This document shows, one piece after another, positions 23,430 through 34,492 of a DNA stretch of 64,000 nucleotides. The notes beneath the pieces were generated by a model. The model worked only from the letters and a program-made list of their open reading frames with translations. It did not search any database and was not told the origin of the DNA. Made by a program: the position numbers and the translations under genes. The stretch is taken from NCBI RefSeq assembly GCF_907165205.1, contig NC_058193.1:12259544-12323543 (forward strand), given 5' to 3'. Position 1 is the first letter of the stretch; every line of letters starts with the position of its first letter. The DNA comes from Coccinella septempunctata (taxonomy: Eukaryota > Arthropoda > Insecta > Coleoptera > Coccinellidae).

Positions 23430-25920
23430 AACTTTTACCGTTTCTTCTTCTGTACCACACTCACATCTTGGACTATCAACAGCATTCCACCTAAAGAGCA
23501 TGCTATCACACCGACCATGGCCAGTCCTCAGTCGATTTAGTGTACACCAAATTTTTCTAGGAAGATCAAAGCCAGGAACTTTTTTTGAAGGATCAGTAAT
23601 CAAATCTTTATCAAAGAGATTACATGAATTCCATTCTGATTGCCAAAATTCTTTATGGTATTAGTCGAATACAGAAAATCATTAGTCCATAAAGGCTTAC
23701 GAGATTTCAATCTGGCACTTCTAGAATCTGGTAAATATGATAAAATTGGAAATAAATTTGGGAAGGAATGGAATTTATTCCAAGACTTCGAGACTGCCAC
23801 CTGTCGGCGAATATGAGGTGGTACGATGTTTGACAGAACGGGTAACCAATTCAAAGGTGTAGATTTGATAGTCCCCGTAACAGTCCTCATAGAATCATTG
23901 AGTATGGTGTCGATTTTATTGACGTGAGCACTGTTGAAGCAAACAGAGCAACAGTACTCAGCAGCAGAAGAAACTAGGAGCAAAGCTGCCGTACGAAGTG
24001 TGATGGCATCAGCACCCCATGAAGAACAAGCTAATTTTTGAATTATATTGTTCCTCGATTTTAATTTCAAACGTAAACTTTCCAAATGAACCATAAAATT
24101 CAATGAAGAATCTAATTTTATTCCGAGATATTTAGGATTGAAATTATGTTGTAAAACATCATCATTAAAAGTTACTTTAAATTTTCTATATTTTTGCTGA
24201 TTATTCAAATGGGAACAGGAAACTTCTGTTTAATTTGGATTAGGACATAACCGCCATTCAAGGAAATAATTTTTCAGGATTTCTAAGTCTTGCGTTAAAG
24301 CAATTTTCTATTACTTCGAAATCAGAATGGCGAAAAGCAAGAGCAATATCAACGGCGTAAATAAATTTTTCGGAAGACGTATCGGGGATATGACATAAAT
24401 ATAAATTGAAAAGAAGAGGAGATAATACCGATCCTTGTGGAAGTCCATTATTTAAAGTTTTGAAACTACTGCTTTTATCATTAACAAAGACACGAAGTCT
24501 TCGATCAGATAATATATTTTCTATCAAACGAACCATTTTACCACATTTTAAGTGACTATGAAGTTTAAAAATTGAACCATCTTTCCACACCGTATCGTAC
24601 GCTGTTCCTGTTTTCTTCTTATTATTGAAACCCGATTCAATAAAAGTAGTCAGGCTCAGTACCTGATTTCTATTCTTTCTAAAACCTCCCTGGCAATTTT
24701 GTAAAACATCCTCAACATATGTTTCAATCCTAAATTGGATCAATTTCTCAAGAATTTTGAAAGGGACACTTAATAAACTTATAGGACGATAATCCGAAGA
24801 ATTTTTACCATGCTTCAAAATTGCAATAACTTTTGCTTTTCTTAATTCAGTTGGAAAATTACCAGAATTCATAATATCATTATAAAACGATAATAGCCAA
24901 GATAAAGCTTTTACTCCCAAGTGTTTTATGAATTCTGAGTAAATGCCATCAAACCCAGCAGCTTTTAGAGATTTCGTGCATCTAATTGCAGATTTTAATT
25001 CATCCATATTAAAAGGATTAGAAATAACATCTACAATAGATGCGGATTTCCTTAATTTATGTAATTTTGTCCTCATGTCAACTTTCGATTGGGAGATTTT
25101 AACTGTGTTCGCTACATTCACAAGTCGGCGAGCAATCAGTTCTGGATTCACATTTGAAGGGGCTTTAGTTAAAGGCGCAGCTTCTCCTAATTTCCGTAAA
25201 ATATCCCAAGAACTCCTACTCGAATGAGTAAAATTCATATTAGACACAATATCATTCCATTTTTCTTCACGACCGACATTAATAGATTTTTATAATGCAT
25301 CTGATTTCTGTTCTGTTGGGGATAGTTGATATTCCTCATACAAACTTTCTGTTTCCCTTGACCAACCAGGGATATAATTTTTTCGAAAGCCTCTAGGAAT
25401 AAATTTTTTCGCAGCAGAATTAATAACACCCATAAATCTAAAGTAATTTTTATGCTTTTGAGGGACAAAACCATCTTATATCACTATCAACTTTTTCCTT
25501 AAATTTATCCCAGCGAGCTTTCTGGAAGCTTTGACTTAGGTAAGGAAGCATTTGTGTGAAGAATATTACCTAAACAGAGTGAAATTGGTCTATGTTGACT
25601 GTGTGGGAAATTATTCAAAACTTTACGGTTTACAGAAAGAGGTCTGGAATTTACATCAGAGGAAACTATACATAAATCTGGATCATATCCTATGTTCCAT
25701 CTGGCCGAATGAAAAGTAGGCCTATCTTTTGCATCGAAAATTAGATGAAGGTCGTTATTTTCAATCCACTCAGTTAAAGCTGTCCCATTATAATCGTTAA
25801 CTGCATAACCCCACATAATGTGATGACAATTAAAATCTCCACAATGAATTGAAGGATGAGGAAAAATAACATCGAAATTTCGAGGCCAAAGAGTATTGGG
25901 GGGTTTGTAAATATTGGTTA
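23430..25920 (-). pseudogene. Jockey-like LINE ORF2, 3' part (endonuclease end, RT, C-terminus), broken
   Basis: Minus-strand ORF2 remains in several frames. From 25920 there is the rest of an APE-type endonuclease (NIYKPPN, HCGDFNCHHIMWG, DPDLCIVSSD, SQHRPISL), then a frameshift near 25470, then the reverse transcriptase (SSDYRPISLLSVPFKILEKL, QGGFRKNRNQ, GLPQGSVLSPLLFNLYL) and a C-terminal region ending with LNRLRTGHGRC and CECGTEEET near 23440. The RT is dead twice: the motif-A stretch reads KTGTAYDTVW, so the catalytic Asp block before it is deleted, and the motif-C box is YAVD instead of YADD. The 5' part lies at 27934-28361, split off by an inserted element. Together they would form one ORF2 of Jockey-clade type. 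The exact clade is inferred. Confidence 0.88.
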
Positions 25921-25979
25921 TACCCAGCAAACACTGAAATTCAGTCACTGTACAAAAACTGCACATCGTTGCTTCACTT

Positions 25980-26520
25980 GACTGCAGTGACGGTAATGCA
26001 GTAACTGCACCAAAAAGGACCGTTTACGTCCCGGTGGACTGTGCAGTTAATGTACAGTACAAACTGCAGTTGATATACAGCCACAGCTGCACTTTAAAAA
26101 CAGCGATGGTATTGCAATCAATGTAGCAGCAGTTAGGTGCTAAAACTATACAGCAATTTGTAATTTAAATGCAGTATGCACTTTGCAAAAACTGCACAGC
26201 TAGCTACACTTCAAATGCAGCAGTTAAGTGCAAAAACTATACAACTAGCTGTATTTTATATACAGTAGTCACTGTGCTCAAACTGTACAGTGAGCTGCAC
26301 TATATATGCAGTAGTCCCTGTGCAAAAACTGTATAGCAAGCTGTATTTTATATACAATAGTTACTGTGCTCAAGCTGTACAGCAAGCTGCACTTTAAATG
26401 TAGCATTAATTGTGTAAAAACTAGTGTACAGCAAGCTGCACTTTAAATGCAACAATAGCTGTGCAAGAACTGCACTTTTTGTGCAGCAGTCATTGTGCCG
26501 TAACTATATCGTTACCCAGT
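25980..26520. repeat. Irregular tandem repeats with ACTGTACAG/CTGCA motifs
   Basis: About nine degenerate units of roughly 60 bp. Each has a form of AAACTGTACAGCAAGCTGCACTT followed by AATGCAGTAG in variable spelling, in the left half of the TIR element. They share the CTGTACAG and CTGCA words with the right-half minisatellite. The central part of the element (about 26520-26990) is unique, GC-richer and without an ORF. Confidence 0.7.
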
Positions 26521-27109
26521 ACCATTATGAACCTTAGCAGCTACCTACGACAATCGCCGATGCAGCGTAGTTCGTGCCTGCTATAAACGTCGGTTACGTC
26601 GACGGTATAGAGTAGTACGTCGCCGGTGGCGCCATCGTTTGGTATATGCTGCACCGCAATAGACGTGTATGCTATCCTGTGATTGCAACCGTCGAGAGCA
26701 GTGATGCCATCGTTTGGCTACCTCTGGTACCACTATGGTGAGATGAAGTATTCTTCTACCATGGGTACAACTACGCCGCTACAATATAATCCATATTTTG
26801 GTAATGAAAGAAGTCTTCAATTATTTAATTAAATCTGTTTATGAAATGTCTCTTTAACCTTCATAACGCCCAACGACTAACTTTAAACGTTCCAACTTCC
26901 AACAAAGGACAGACGTTTCGGGCATAATCGTCAATAACGTACTCTACCGATCGTACCTTCCTACACTGGACGCATTGCAGCATTACAGAAACTGTGCAGT
27001 TACTGTTCATCAAATAATGCATTTTCAGACTTCAGAATTGAAAAATGGAGAATTATCATTGTTGAAACTTTGCAGTAACTCTATATCAAATACTCCATTT
27101 TTGAAATGA

Positions 27110-27850
27110 AGACTTGCAAATACAGAAACTGCGCAGTTATTGCATATCAAAAACTGCATTTTAAAATGCAGAATTATCAATACAGAAACTGTGCAGTCAC
27201 TCTACATCAAAAACTGCGTTTTGAAAATGCAGAATTATCAATACAGAAACTGTGCAGTCACTGTACATCAAAAACTGCATTTTGAAAATGCAGAATTATC
27301 AATACAGAAACTGTGCAGTCACTATACATCAAAAACTGCGTTTTGAAAATGCAGAATTATTAATACAGAAATTATGCAGTCACTGTACATCAAAAACTGC
27401 ATTTTGAAAATGCAGAATTATCAATACAGAAACTGTGCAGTCACTGTACATCAAAAACTGCATTTTGAAAATGCAGAATTATCAATACAGAAACTGTGCA
27501 GTCACTATACATCAAAAACTGCGTTTTGAAAATGCAGAATTATTAATACAGAAATTATGCAGTCACTGTACATCAAAAACTGCATTTTGAAAATGCAGAA
27601 TTATCAATACAGAAATTATGCAGTCACTGTACATCAAAAACTGCATTTTGAAAATGCAGAATTATCAATACAGAAACTGTGCAGTTACAGCACATGCAGA
27701 ATTATCAAAGAAGAAACTGTGCAGTTACTGTACATCAAAAACTGCGTTTTGAAAATGCAGAATTATCAATACAGAAACTGTGCATTTACTGTACATCAAA
27801 AACTGCATTTTGAAAATGCAGAATTGTCAATACAGAAACTGTGCAGTTTC
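27110..27850. repeat. 61-bp minisatellite
   Basis: About twelve copies of a 61-bp unit (AATACAGAAACTGTGCAG ... AATGCAGAATTATC). Most units carry the palindrome CTGCATTTT-G-AAAATGCAG (9-bp arms) or a variant with one G-T pair. A variant with ATTATGCAG recurs 183 bp apart (27356 and 27539), which is three units, so blocks of three have been duplicated. One unit near 27690 is shorter and diverged. Confidence 0.85.
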
Positions 27851-27933
27851 AGTACAGCAATCTCTGTGCTGCATTCTGGTGGCACTTGTAGTGCAGTATT
27901 TGTACAGTTGCTGTATATTGTGTTTGTTGGGTA

Positions 27934-28361
27934 GAAATGTTATTAAGTTTGAAAGCAATGAAAAAAACTCCGTTAATATCACTTTTTCGAATTAAGTTAA
28001 TATTACCAATTAAAGAATTCTCAACGTCAGACCATAAATGGGACTCAATAGATAATCAATTAATACATAACCTGCTAAAAGGCCTCTTTCTTGGAGTTGT
28101 TCTTGGTTCGCACAGTGGGTTTCTTGGAGAAGAATAATGTCTGCATGCCAATCCATCGATAATTTAGATAAATAATCGCTTTTGTCTTTGGAGATTCCTT
28201 CAATATTTAACGAAATAACTCTAATAATTCCACTCTCTGACCGGGAGATTCTTTTGGAACAGGTCCGGTCTTAAAAGTGATGATTCAATCGTTCTTCAGG
28301 TGTTCGAGGAACGCTACAGGACCCTAATGTTGGGGAATCATCTCCCGTAGATGTACGGTTA
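27934..28361 (-). pseudogene. Jockey-like LINE ORF2, 5' part (APE endonuclease N-terminus)
   Basis: The minus strand from 28361 opens with MYNNRTSTGDDS, has an in-frame stop after RLNHHF, then reads RVISLNIEGISKDK and ADIILLQETH, which are the N-terminal motifs (Asn and catalytic Glu) of an APE-type LINE endonuclease. A frameshift lies near 28040, after which SDVENSLIGN and GVFFIAF lead to the TIR insertion. It is the upstream continuation of 25920-23430. No ORF1 was identified. Confidence 0.8.
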
Positions 28362-29639
28362 TTATACATTGAAAAATAATAAAAAAAAAATCAGGAGCAA
28401 ATTAGAAAACTTCTCACAGCTATCTCTTAGATGAAACTGATTAAATAAATAGACTCTCACTGACAAAATAATTGGCAAGAAAATAAATGTTCAACTTTTT
28501 ATTTATATTAAAATAAACTGTACACAAAAAGAAAATATACATGTACAACAAATCGTGGACGTCAACGGCTGGGTCTGGTCGGCGCAGGACGGCTGGCAAA
28601 GTAACCCCCAGTTAACTACGGTCACACTTCAGGAAAATGAACGGTTTCGGAAAAATATACGGAAGTATGTCAAGTCCCAAATGAACGAAGTGTGAAGAAA
28701 TATGTACGGTTTCGGAAAATAAACGGAATTAAGACAAGTCACCAGTTCAGCTGGAGTACGCTGTCGGTTTCCTTCGGTCTCTCAGTCTCTCTCTCGGTGA
28801 CTTCAAGATGGCTGACTGTCAAACAGCGGCCTCAGAGTCCGGCAGTGAGGGTATTTAACGGTTATAGAATCCCAACTCTATGCTCGGCGAATCTAACTTA
28901 TAACTTATAATTCAAACGGTTAGAAATCGGGACGAAACGGTATCAAGTATTCAAGTATCGGAAAAGTAAGGGGGCCCAACGTCCTCCTGGAACCCAAATG
29001 CCACCCTACGGTAACGGAAAGCACTATATACAGCAGGGAATGGTTAGATAGATCATGGTTAATTCGGATTTTCAGACAAGCAAAAAAAGTCTGAAGAGAA
29101 TATCACTCTACAAGGGTGCAATAAAGCAGAAATAAATGTGACAAATTACTTGCCTTGGAGTTTATATTCTCGTGAGTTTGGGAAATTTCTCACGTTCGTC
29201 ACTCACTCGCCTGTCGATCTCAATTCATACTGATCTTGACCTTCAGCGCCGGAACTCGAAGAAGTAGGTACCCCGGAAAACTGTCCCCACCATGGGCAAC
29301 TCAGTCCCCCATTGGATAAACTCAAATTGTTCGGTAAATCAACGGACTCGGAAAGAGACAAACAATTGAAGAGAAGGAAAAACAGAACAAGTTGAAAGAC
29401 CTTTTTTGAGTCAGAAAAAGTACGGTGCAACGGAAAGAATTCTAAAATATATGAATACTGAAAACAAAAGACATATACGGTTTCCGCTACAAATATGGGA
29501 CTGGTCGGTGGAAAACAATGGCATAATATAAATCGGTAAAGACCCCCTATGATAACATAACGGTTTTCTTCGAAAATATTTCGTATGATGGATCTTATTA
29601 TGCAAGTATAGGTGAAGAAATTTCCTTTTCGTGGCGGGG
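28362..29639. other. Unassigned sequence, possibly mobile-element non-coding region
   Basis: No domain was recognised. A GGTTTCGGAAAA-type motif is repeated (about 28643, 28709 and partial forms), and GTCAAGTC/GACAAGTC occurs twice, suggesting tandem or LTR-like structure. The interval separates the Jockey-like LINE from the next LINE fragment and interrupts the latter's reading frame. Confidence 0.4.
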
Positions 29640-30131
29640 CAAAATCTGCCTCGTCACACAGTGACCACATTGTTTTTGATTTATTATCTGAAGTTTCCAC
29701 CTTCTTATGAATGTAAGAGATTTTAGATTTCATGAGTAAAGCTTCATAGTGTTTTTTCTCTAATTTGTATGAATCGTCATAGCGTTTATGTTTGTTTCTC
29801 ATCAATAATAAACAGTCTAATTTATTTTTAGATTCTTGAATTTCTATAGTATTATACATCTCATTGGAGGATGACTTTTTTAAATGAACCAATTTAAAAA
29901 AAAAATCTTTCACTGAAAATCAATTTGAAAGTTCCCAGGAACGCATCCCATTGCGCATTGATATCTTGCTCACTGATCTGATAAACATTCCCCCAGTCCT
30001 GCTACCCCAGATCGCTTTTGAAGGCATCAATGGACTCCAAAGTGATCTGACAGATCAGTCCGAAGAACCTGGGTCGTGAACTCTGAAAAATGGAAATTTG
30101 TAAAAATATTGTCTAAAGAACTACTTGTATT
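29640..30131 (-). pseudogene. Second LINE fragment: endonuclease C-terminus and pre-RT linker
   Basis: Minus strand. SSLDNIFTNFHFSEF and LRTDLSDHFGVH match the last part of an APE-type endonuclease (DNIF ... SDH motif). After a stop and frame change, a linker typical of the region before LINE reverse transcriptase follows (KLEKKHYEALLMKSK, NKSKTMWSLCDE). It is cut at about 29640, and the RT is missing. The 5' side is cut by the 3' end of another LINE at about 30132. The clade is not determined. Confidence 0.65.
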
Positions 30132-30779
30132 ATCCAATCCAATCCAATCCAATTGCTGTATCCCGTTACCGGGAATAAATCTACAAAAAGAAGAAGAAGA
30201 AAAAAAAAAATTCGAACAGACTTGTAACTTCTTAGTGCTAGTTGCGACTGTGTGCCCTCCTGTGACTAAAGAGACCCAACCGTGACCTGCAGATCTTTCC
30301 ACACTCAGGGCATGGATAGTCTCCAACCAGATCTGGCCGCCGCTGTATCCTTCTCGATTCTCCACTATAACTGTGGACCAAAGACCTCCACTGTGACCTG
30401 TCTAACGCTAGTTGTTCCCAGTTATGATTAGCATTAACTGATTTTAGGGATTGATGTAGTGTATCCTTAAACCGCTTATACTGGCCTCCTGGTTTCCGGG
30501 CTCCCTCAGTGAGTTCGCCGTATAGAGCTATTTTGGGGAGTCTTGTGTCTTGCATCCTCAGAATGTGGCCGCTCCATCTGAGTCGGGCCCTCGTTACTTG
30601 AGTCTCAATTGTTGTACAACTCGCGCGCTGCAAGACTTCTGCATTCGAAACTTTGTGGAACCATCTGATGTGCATTATCTGTCTTAGATGACGTTGCTGC
30701 GTCTGTTCAAGCTGTTTAATATGTCGCCTGTAGGGAGTCCAGCTTTCGCTTCCGTAAAGCGTTGGGAGGACCACTGCTC
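30132..30779 (-). pseudogene. Third LINE: C-terminal region and 3' end, cut by the assembly gap
   Basis: The minus strand from 30774 to 30285 encodes a LINE C-terminus: VLPTLYGSESWTPYRRHIK, LRWSGHILRMQDTRLPK, then a C2H2-like finger CPECGKICRSRLGLFSHRRAH. This tail is common in CR1/RTE-like insect and invertebrate LINEs and probably binds element RNA or DNA. The stop is followed by a 3' UTR with a T-rich stretch, the hairpin CCCGGTAACGGG and about four ATTGG units (30132-30155) as a 3' tail, where it joins the second LINE fragment. The RT part would lie inside or beyond the N gap. Confidence 0.75.
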
Positions 30780-30979
30780 NNNNNNNNNNNNNNNNNNNNN
30801 NNNNNNNNNNNNNNNNNNNNNNNNNNNNNNNNNNNNNNNNNNNNNNNNNNNNNNNNNNNNNNNNNNNNNNNNNNNNNNNNNNNNNNNNNNNNNNNNNNNN
30901 NNNNNNNNNNNNNNNNNNNNNNNNNNNNNNNNNNNNNNNNNNNNNNNNNNNNNNNNNNNNNNNNNNNNNNNNNNNNNNN
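30780..30979. other. Assembly gap of exactly 200 N
   Basis: A round-number run of N at the border between the third LINE and the satellite array. The true size is unknown. Adjacent sequences on the two sides should not be assumed to be neighbours. Confidence 0.99.
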
Positions 30980-33900
30980 AATTCCTATCAGAACTATCGA
31001 ACTGAAATTCAACATATGCATCTCATTTCGAAAACTATGTGCAGTTTCAAGATTTGGTTCGAATTGATCCAACAGTTTTCAAGGAATTGATATCACACTT
31101 TGCCGAATTGACCACTGAAATCTCAATTCCTATCAGAACTATCGATCTGAAATTCAACATGTGCATCTCAATTCGAAAACTATGTGCAGTTTCAAGATTT
31201 GAGTCGAATTGGTTCAACAGTTTTTGAGGAATTGAAATGATATTTTGTCGAATCGACTTCTGAAATCTCCATTCCTATTAAAACTATCGATCTGAAATTC
31301 AACATGTGCATCTCATTTCGAAAACTATGTGCAGTTTCAAGATTTGGTTCGAATTGATCCAACAGTTTTCGAGGAATTGATATCACACTTTGCCGAACAG
31401 ACCACTGAAATCTCAATTCCTATCTGCACTATCGAACTGAAATTCAACATGTGCATCTCAATTCGAAAACTATGTGCAGTTTCAAGATTTGGTTCGAATC
31501 GATCTAATAGTTCCTTAGGAATTGAAATGATACTTTGCCGAATCGACTACTGAAATCTCAATTCCTATCTGAACTATCGAACTGAAATTCAACATGTGCA
31601 TCTCAATTCGAAAACTATGTGCAGTTTCAAGATTTGGTTCGAATCGATCAAATAATTCCTTAGGAATTGAAATGATATTTTGCCGAATCGACTACTGAAA
31701 TCTTCATTCCTATCAGAACTATCGATCTGAAATTCAACATGTGCATCTCAATTCGAAAACTATGTGCAGTTTCAAGATTTGGGTCGAATTGGTTCAACAG
31801 TTTTTGAGGAATTGATATCACACTTTGCCGAATAGACCACTGAAATATCAATTCCTATCTGAACTATCGAACTGAAATTCAACAGGTGCATCTCAATTCG
31901 AAAACTATGTGCAGTTTCAAGATTTGGTTCGAATCGATCCAATAGTTCCTTAGGAATTGAAATGATATTTTGCCGAATCGACTACTGAAATCTTCATTCC
32001 TATCAGAACTATCGATCTGAAATTCAACATGTGCATCTCAATTCGAAAACTATGTGCAGTTTCAAGATTTGAGTCGAATTGGTTCAACAGTTTTTGAGGA
32101 ATTGAAATGATATTTTGTCGAATCGACTTCTGAAATCTCCATTCCTATTAAAACTATCGATCTGAAATTCAACATGTGCATCTCATTTCGAAAACTATGT
32201 GCAGTTTCAAGATTTGGTTCGAATTGATCCAACAGTTTTCGAGGAATTGATATCACACTTTGCCGAACAGACCACTGAAATCTCAATTCCTATCTGCACT
32301 ATCGAACTGAAATTCAACATGTGCATCTCAATTCGAAAACTATGTGCAGTTTCAAGATTTGGTTCGAATCGATCCAATAGTTCCTTAGGAATTGAAATGA
32401 TATTTTGTCGAATCGACTTCTGAAATCTCCATTCCTATCAGAACTATCGATCTGAAATTCAACATGTGCATCCCAATTCGAAAACTATGTGCAGTTTCAA
32501 GATTTGGGTGGAATTGGTTCAACAGTTTTTGAGGAATTGATATCACACTTTGCCGAATAGACCACTGAAATCTCAATTCCTATCTGCACTATCGAACTGA
32601 AATTCAACATGTGCATCTCAATTCGAAAACTATGTGCAGTTTCAAGATTTGGTTCGAATCGATCCAATAGTTCCTTAGGAATTGAAATGATATTTTGTCG
32701 AATCGACTTCTGAAATCTCCATTCCTATTAGAACTATCGATCTGAAATTCAACATGTGCATCTCATTTCAAAAACTATGTGCAGTTTCAAGATTTGGTTT
32801 GAATTGATCCAACAGTTTTCGAGGAATTGATATCACACTTTGCCGAATTGACCACTGAAATCTCAATTCCTATCTGAACTATCGAACTGAAATTCAACAT
32901 GTGCATCTCAATTCGAAAACTATGTGCAGTTTCAAGATTTGGTTCGAATTGATACAACAGTTTTCGAGGAATTGATATCACACTTTGCCGAATTGACCAC
33001 TGAAATATCAATTCCTATCTGAACTATCGAACTGAAATTCAACATGTGCATCTCAATTCGAAAACTATGTGCAGTTTCAAGATTTGGTTCGAATCGATCT
33101 AATAGTTCCTTAGGAATTGAAATGATATTTTGCCGAATCGACTACTGAAATCTCAATTCCTATCTGAACTATCGAACTGAAATTCAACATGTGCATCTCA
33201 ATTCGAAAACTATGTGCAGTTTCAAGATTTGGTTCGAATCGATCAAATAATTCCTTAGGAATTGAAATTATATTTTGCCGAATCGACTACTGAAATCTTC
33301 ATTCCTATCAGAACTATCGATCTGAAATTCAACATGTGCATCTCAATTCGAAAACTATGTGCAGTTTCAAGATTTGGGTCGAATTGGTTCAACAGTTTTT
33401 GAGGAATTGATATCACACTTTGCCGAATAGACCACTGAAATATCAATTCCTATCTGAACTATCGAACTGAAATTCAACAGGTGCATCTCAATTCGAAAAC
33501 TATGTGCAGTTTCAAGATTTGGTTCGAATCGATCCAATAGTTCCTTAGGAATTGAAATGATATTTTGCCGAATCGACTACTGAAATCTTCATTCCTATCA
33601 GAACTATCGATCTGAAATTCAACATGTGCATCTCAATTCGAAAACTATGTGCAGTTTCAAGATTTGAGTCGAATTGGTTCAACAGTTTTTGAGGAATTGA
33701 AATGATATTTTGTCGAATCGACTTCTGAAATCTCCATTCCTATTAAAACTATCGATCTGAAATTCAACATGTGCATCTCATTTCGAAAACTATGTGCAGT
33801 TTCAAGATTTGGTTCGAATTGATCCAACAGTTTTCGAGGAATTGATATCACACTTTGCCGAACAGACCACTGAAATCTCAATTCCTATCTGCACTATCGA

Positions 33901-34492
33901 ACTGAAATTCAACATGTGCATCTCAATTCGAAAACTATGTGCAGTTTCAAAATTTGGTTCGAATCGATCCAATAGTTCCTTAGGAATTGAAATGATATTT
34001 TGTCGAATCGACTTCTGAAATCTCCATTCCTATTAGAACTATCGATCTGAAATTCAACATGTGCATCTCATTTCAAAAACTATGTGCAGTTTCAAGATTT
34101 GGTTTGAATTGATCCAACAGTTTTCGAGGAATTGATATCACACTTTGCCGAATTGACCACTGAAATCTCAATTCCTATCTGAACTATCGAACTGAAATTC
34201 AACATGTGCATCTCAATTCGAAAACTATGTGCAGTTTCAAGATTTGGTTCGAATTGATACAACAGTTTTCGAGGAATTGATATCACACTTTGCCGAATTG
34301 ACCACTGAAATATCAATTCCTATCTGAACTATCGAACTGAAATTCAACAGGTGCATCTCAATTCGAAAACTATGTGCAGTTTCAAGATTTGGTTCGAATT
34401 GATCCAATAGTTCCTTAGGAATTGAAATGATATTTTGTCGAATCGACTTCTGAAATCTCCATTCCTATTAGAACTATCGATCTGAAATTCAA
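30980..34492 (-). repeat. 145-bp satellite array, minus-orientation block
   Basis: About 24 head-to-tail monomers, written on this strand as the reverse of the block to the right. They include the words GAAATTCAACATGTGCATCTC and ATTCGAAAACTATGTGCAG in every unit. Short ORFs recurring here are satellite artefacts: 145 is not a multiple of 3, so no frame persists. The segment 30980-33614 is mirrored by 34493-37127. 33615-34492 forms the spacer of that inverted repeat. Confidence 0.95.

Larger units (their letters stand above)
25921..27933. mobile_element. Non-autonomous TIR element with internal minisatellites, TA target duplication
   Basis: The element spans 25923-27931 (2,009 bp) and is flanked by TA on each side (25921-25922 and 27932-27933). 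Its ends are inverted: CCCAGCAAACAC at the left and GTGTTTGTTGGG at the right. It interrupts the LINE endonuclease. Removing it with one TA restores the LINE frame (ITNIYKPPN preceded by FKLNNIS), which confirms both the boundaries and the TA duplication. No transposase ORF exists, so it is non-autonomous. TA duplication suggests a Tc1/mariner-type or another TA-specific transposase, but the superfamily is not proved. Confidence 0.85.
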
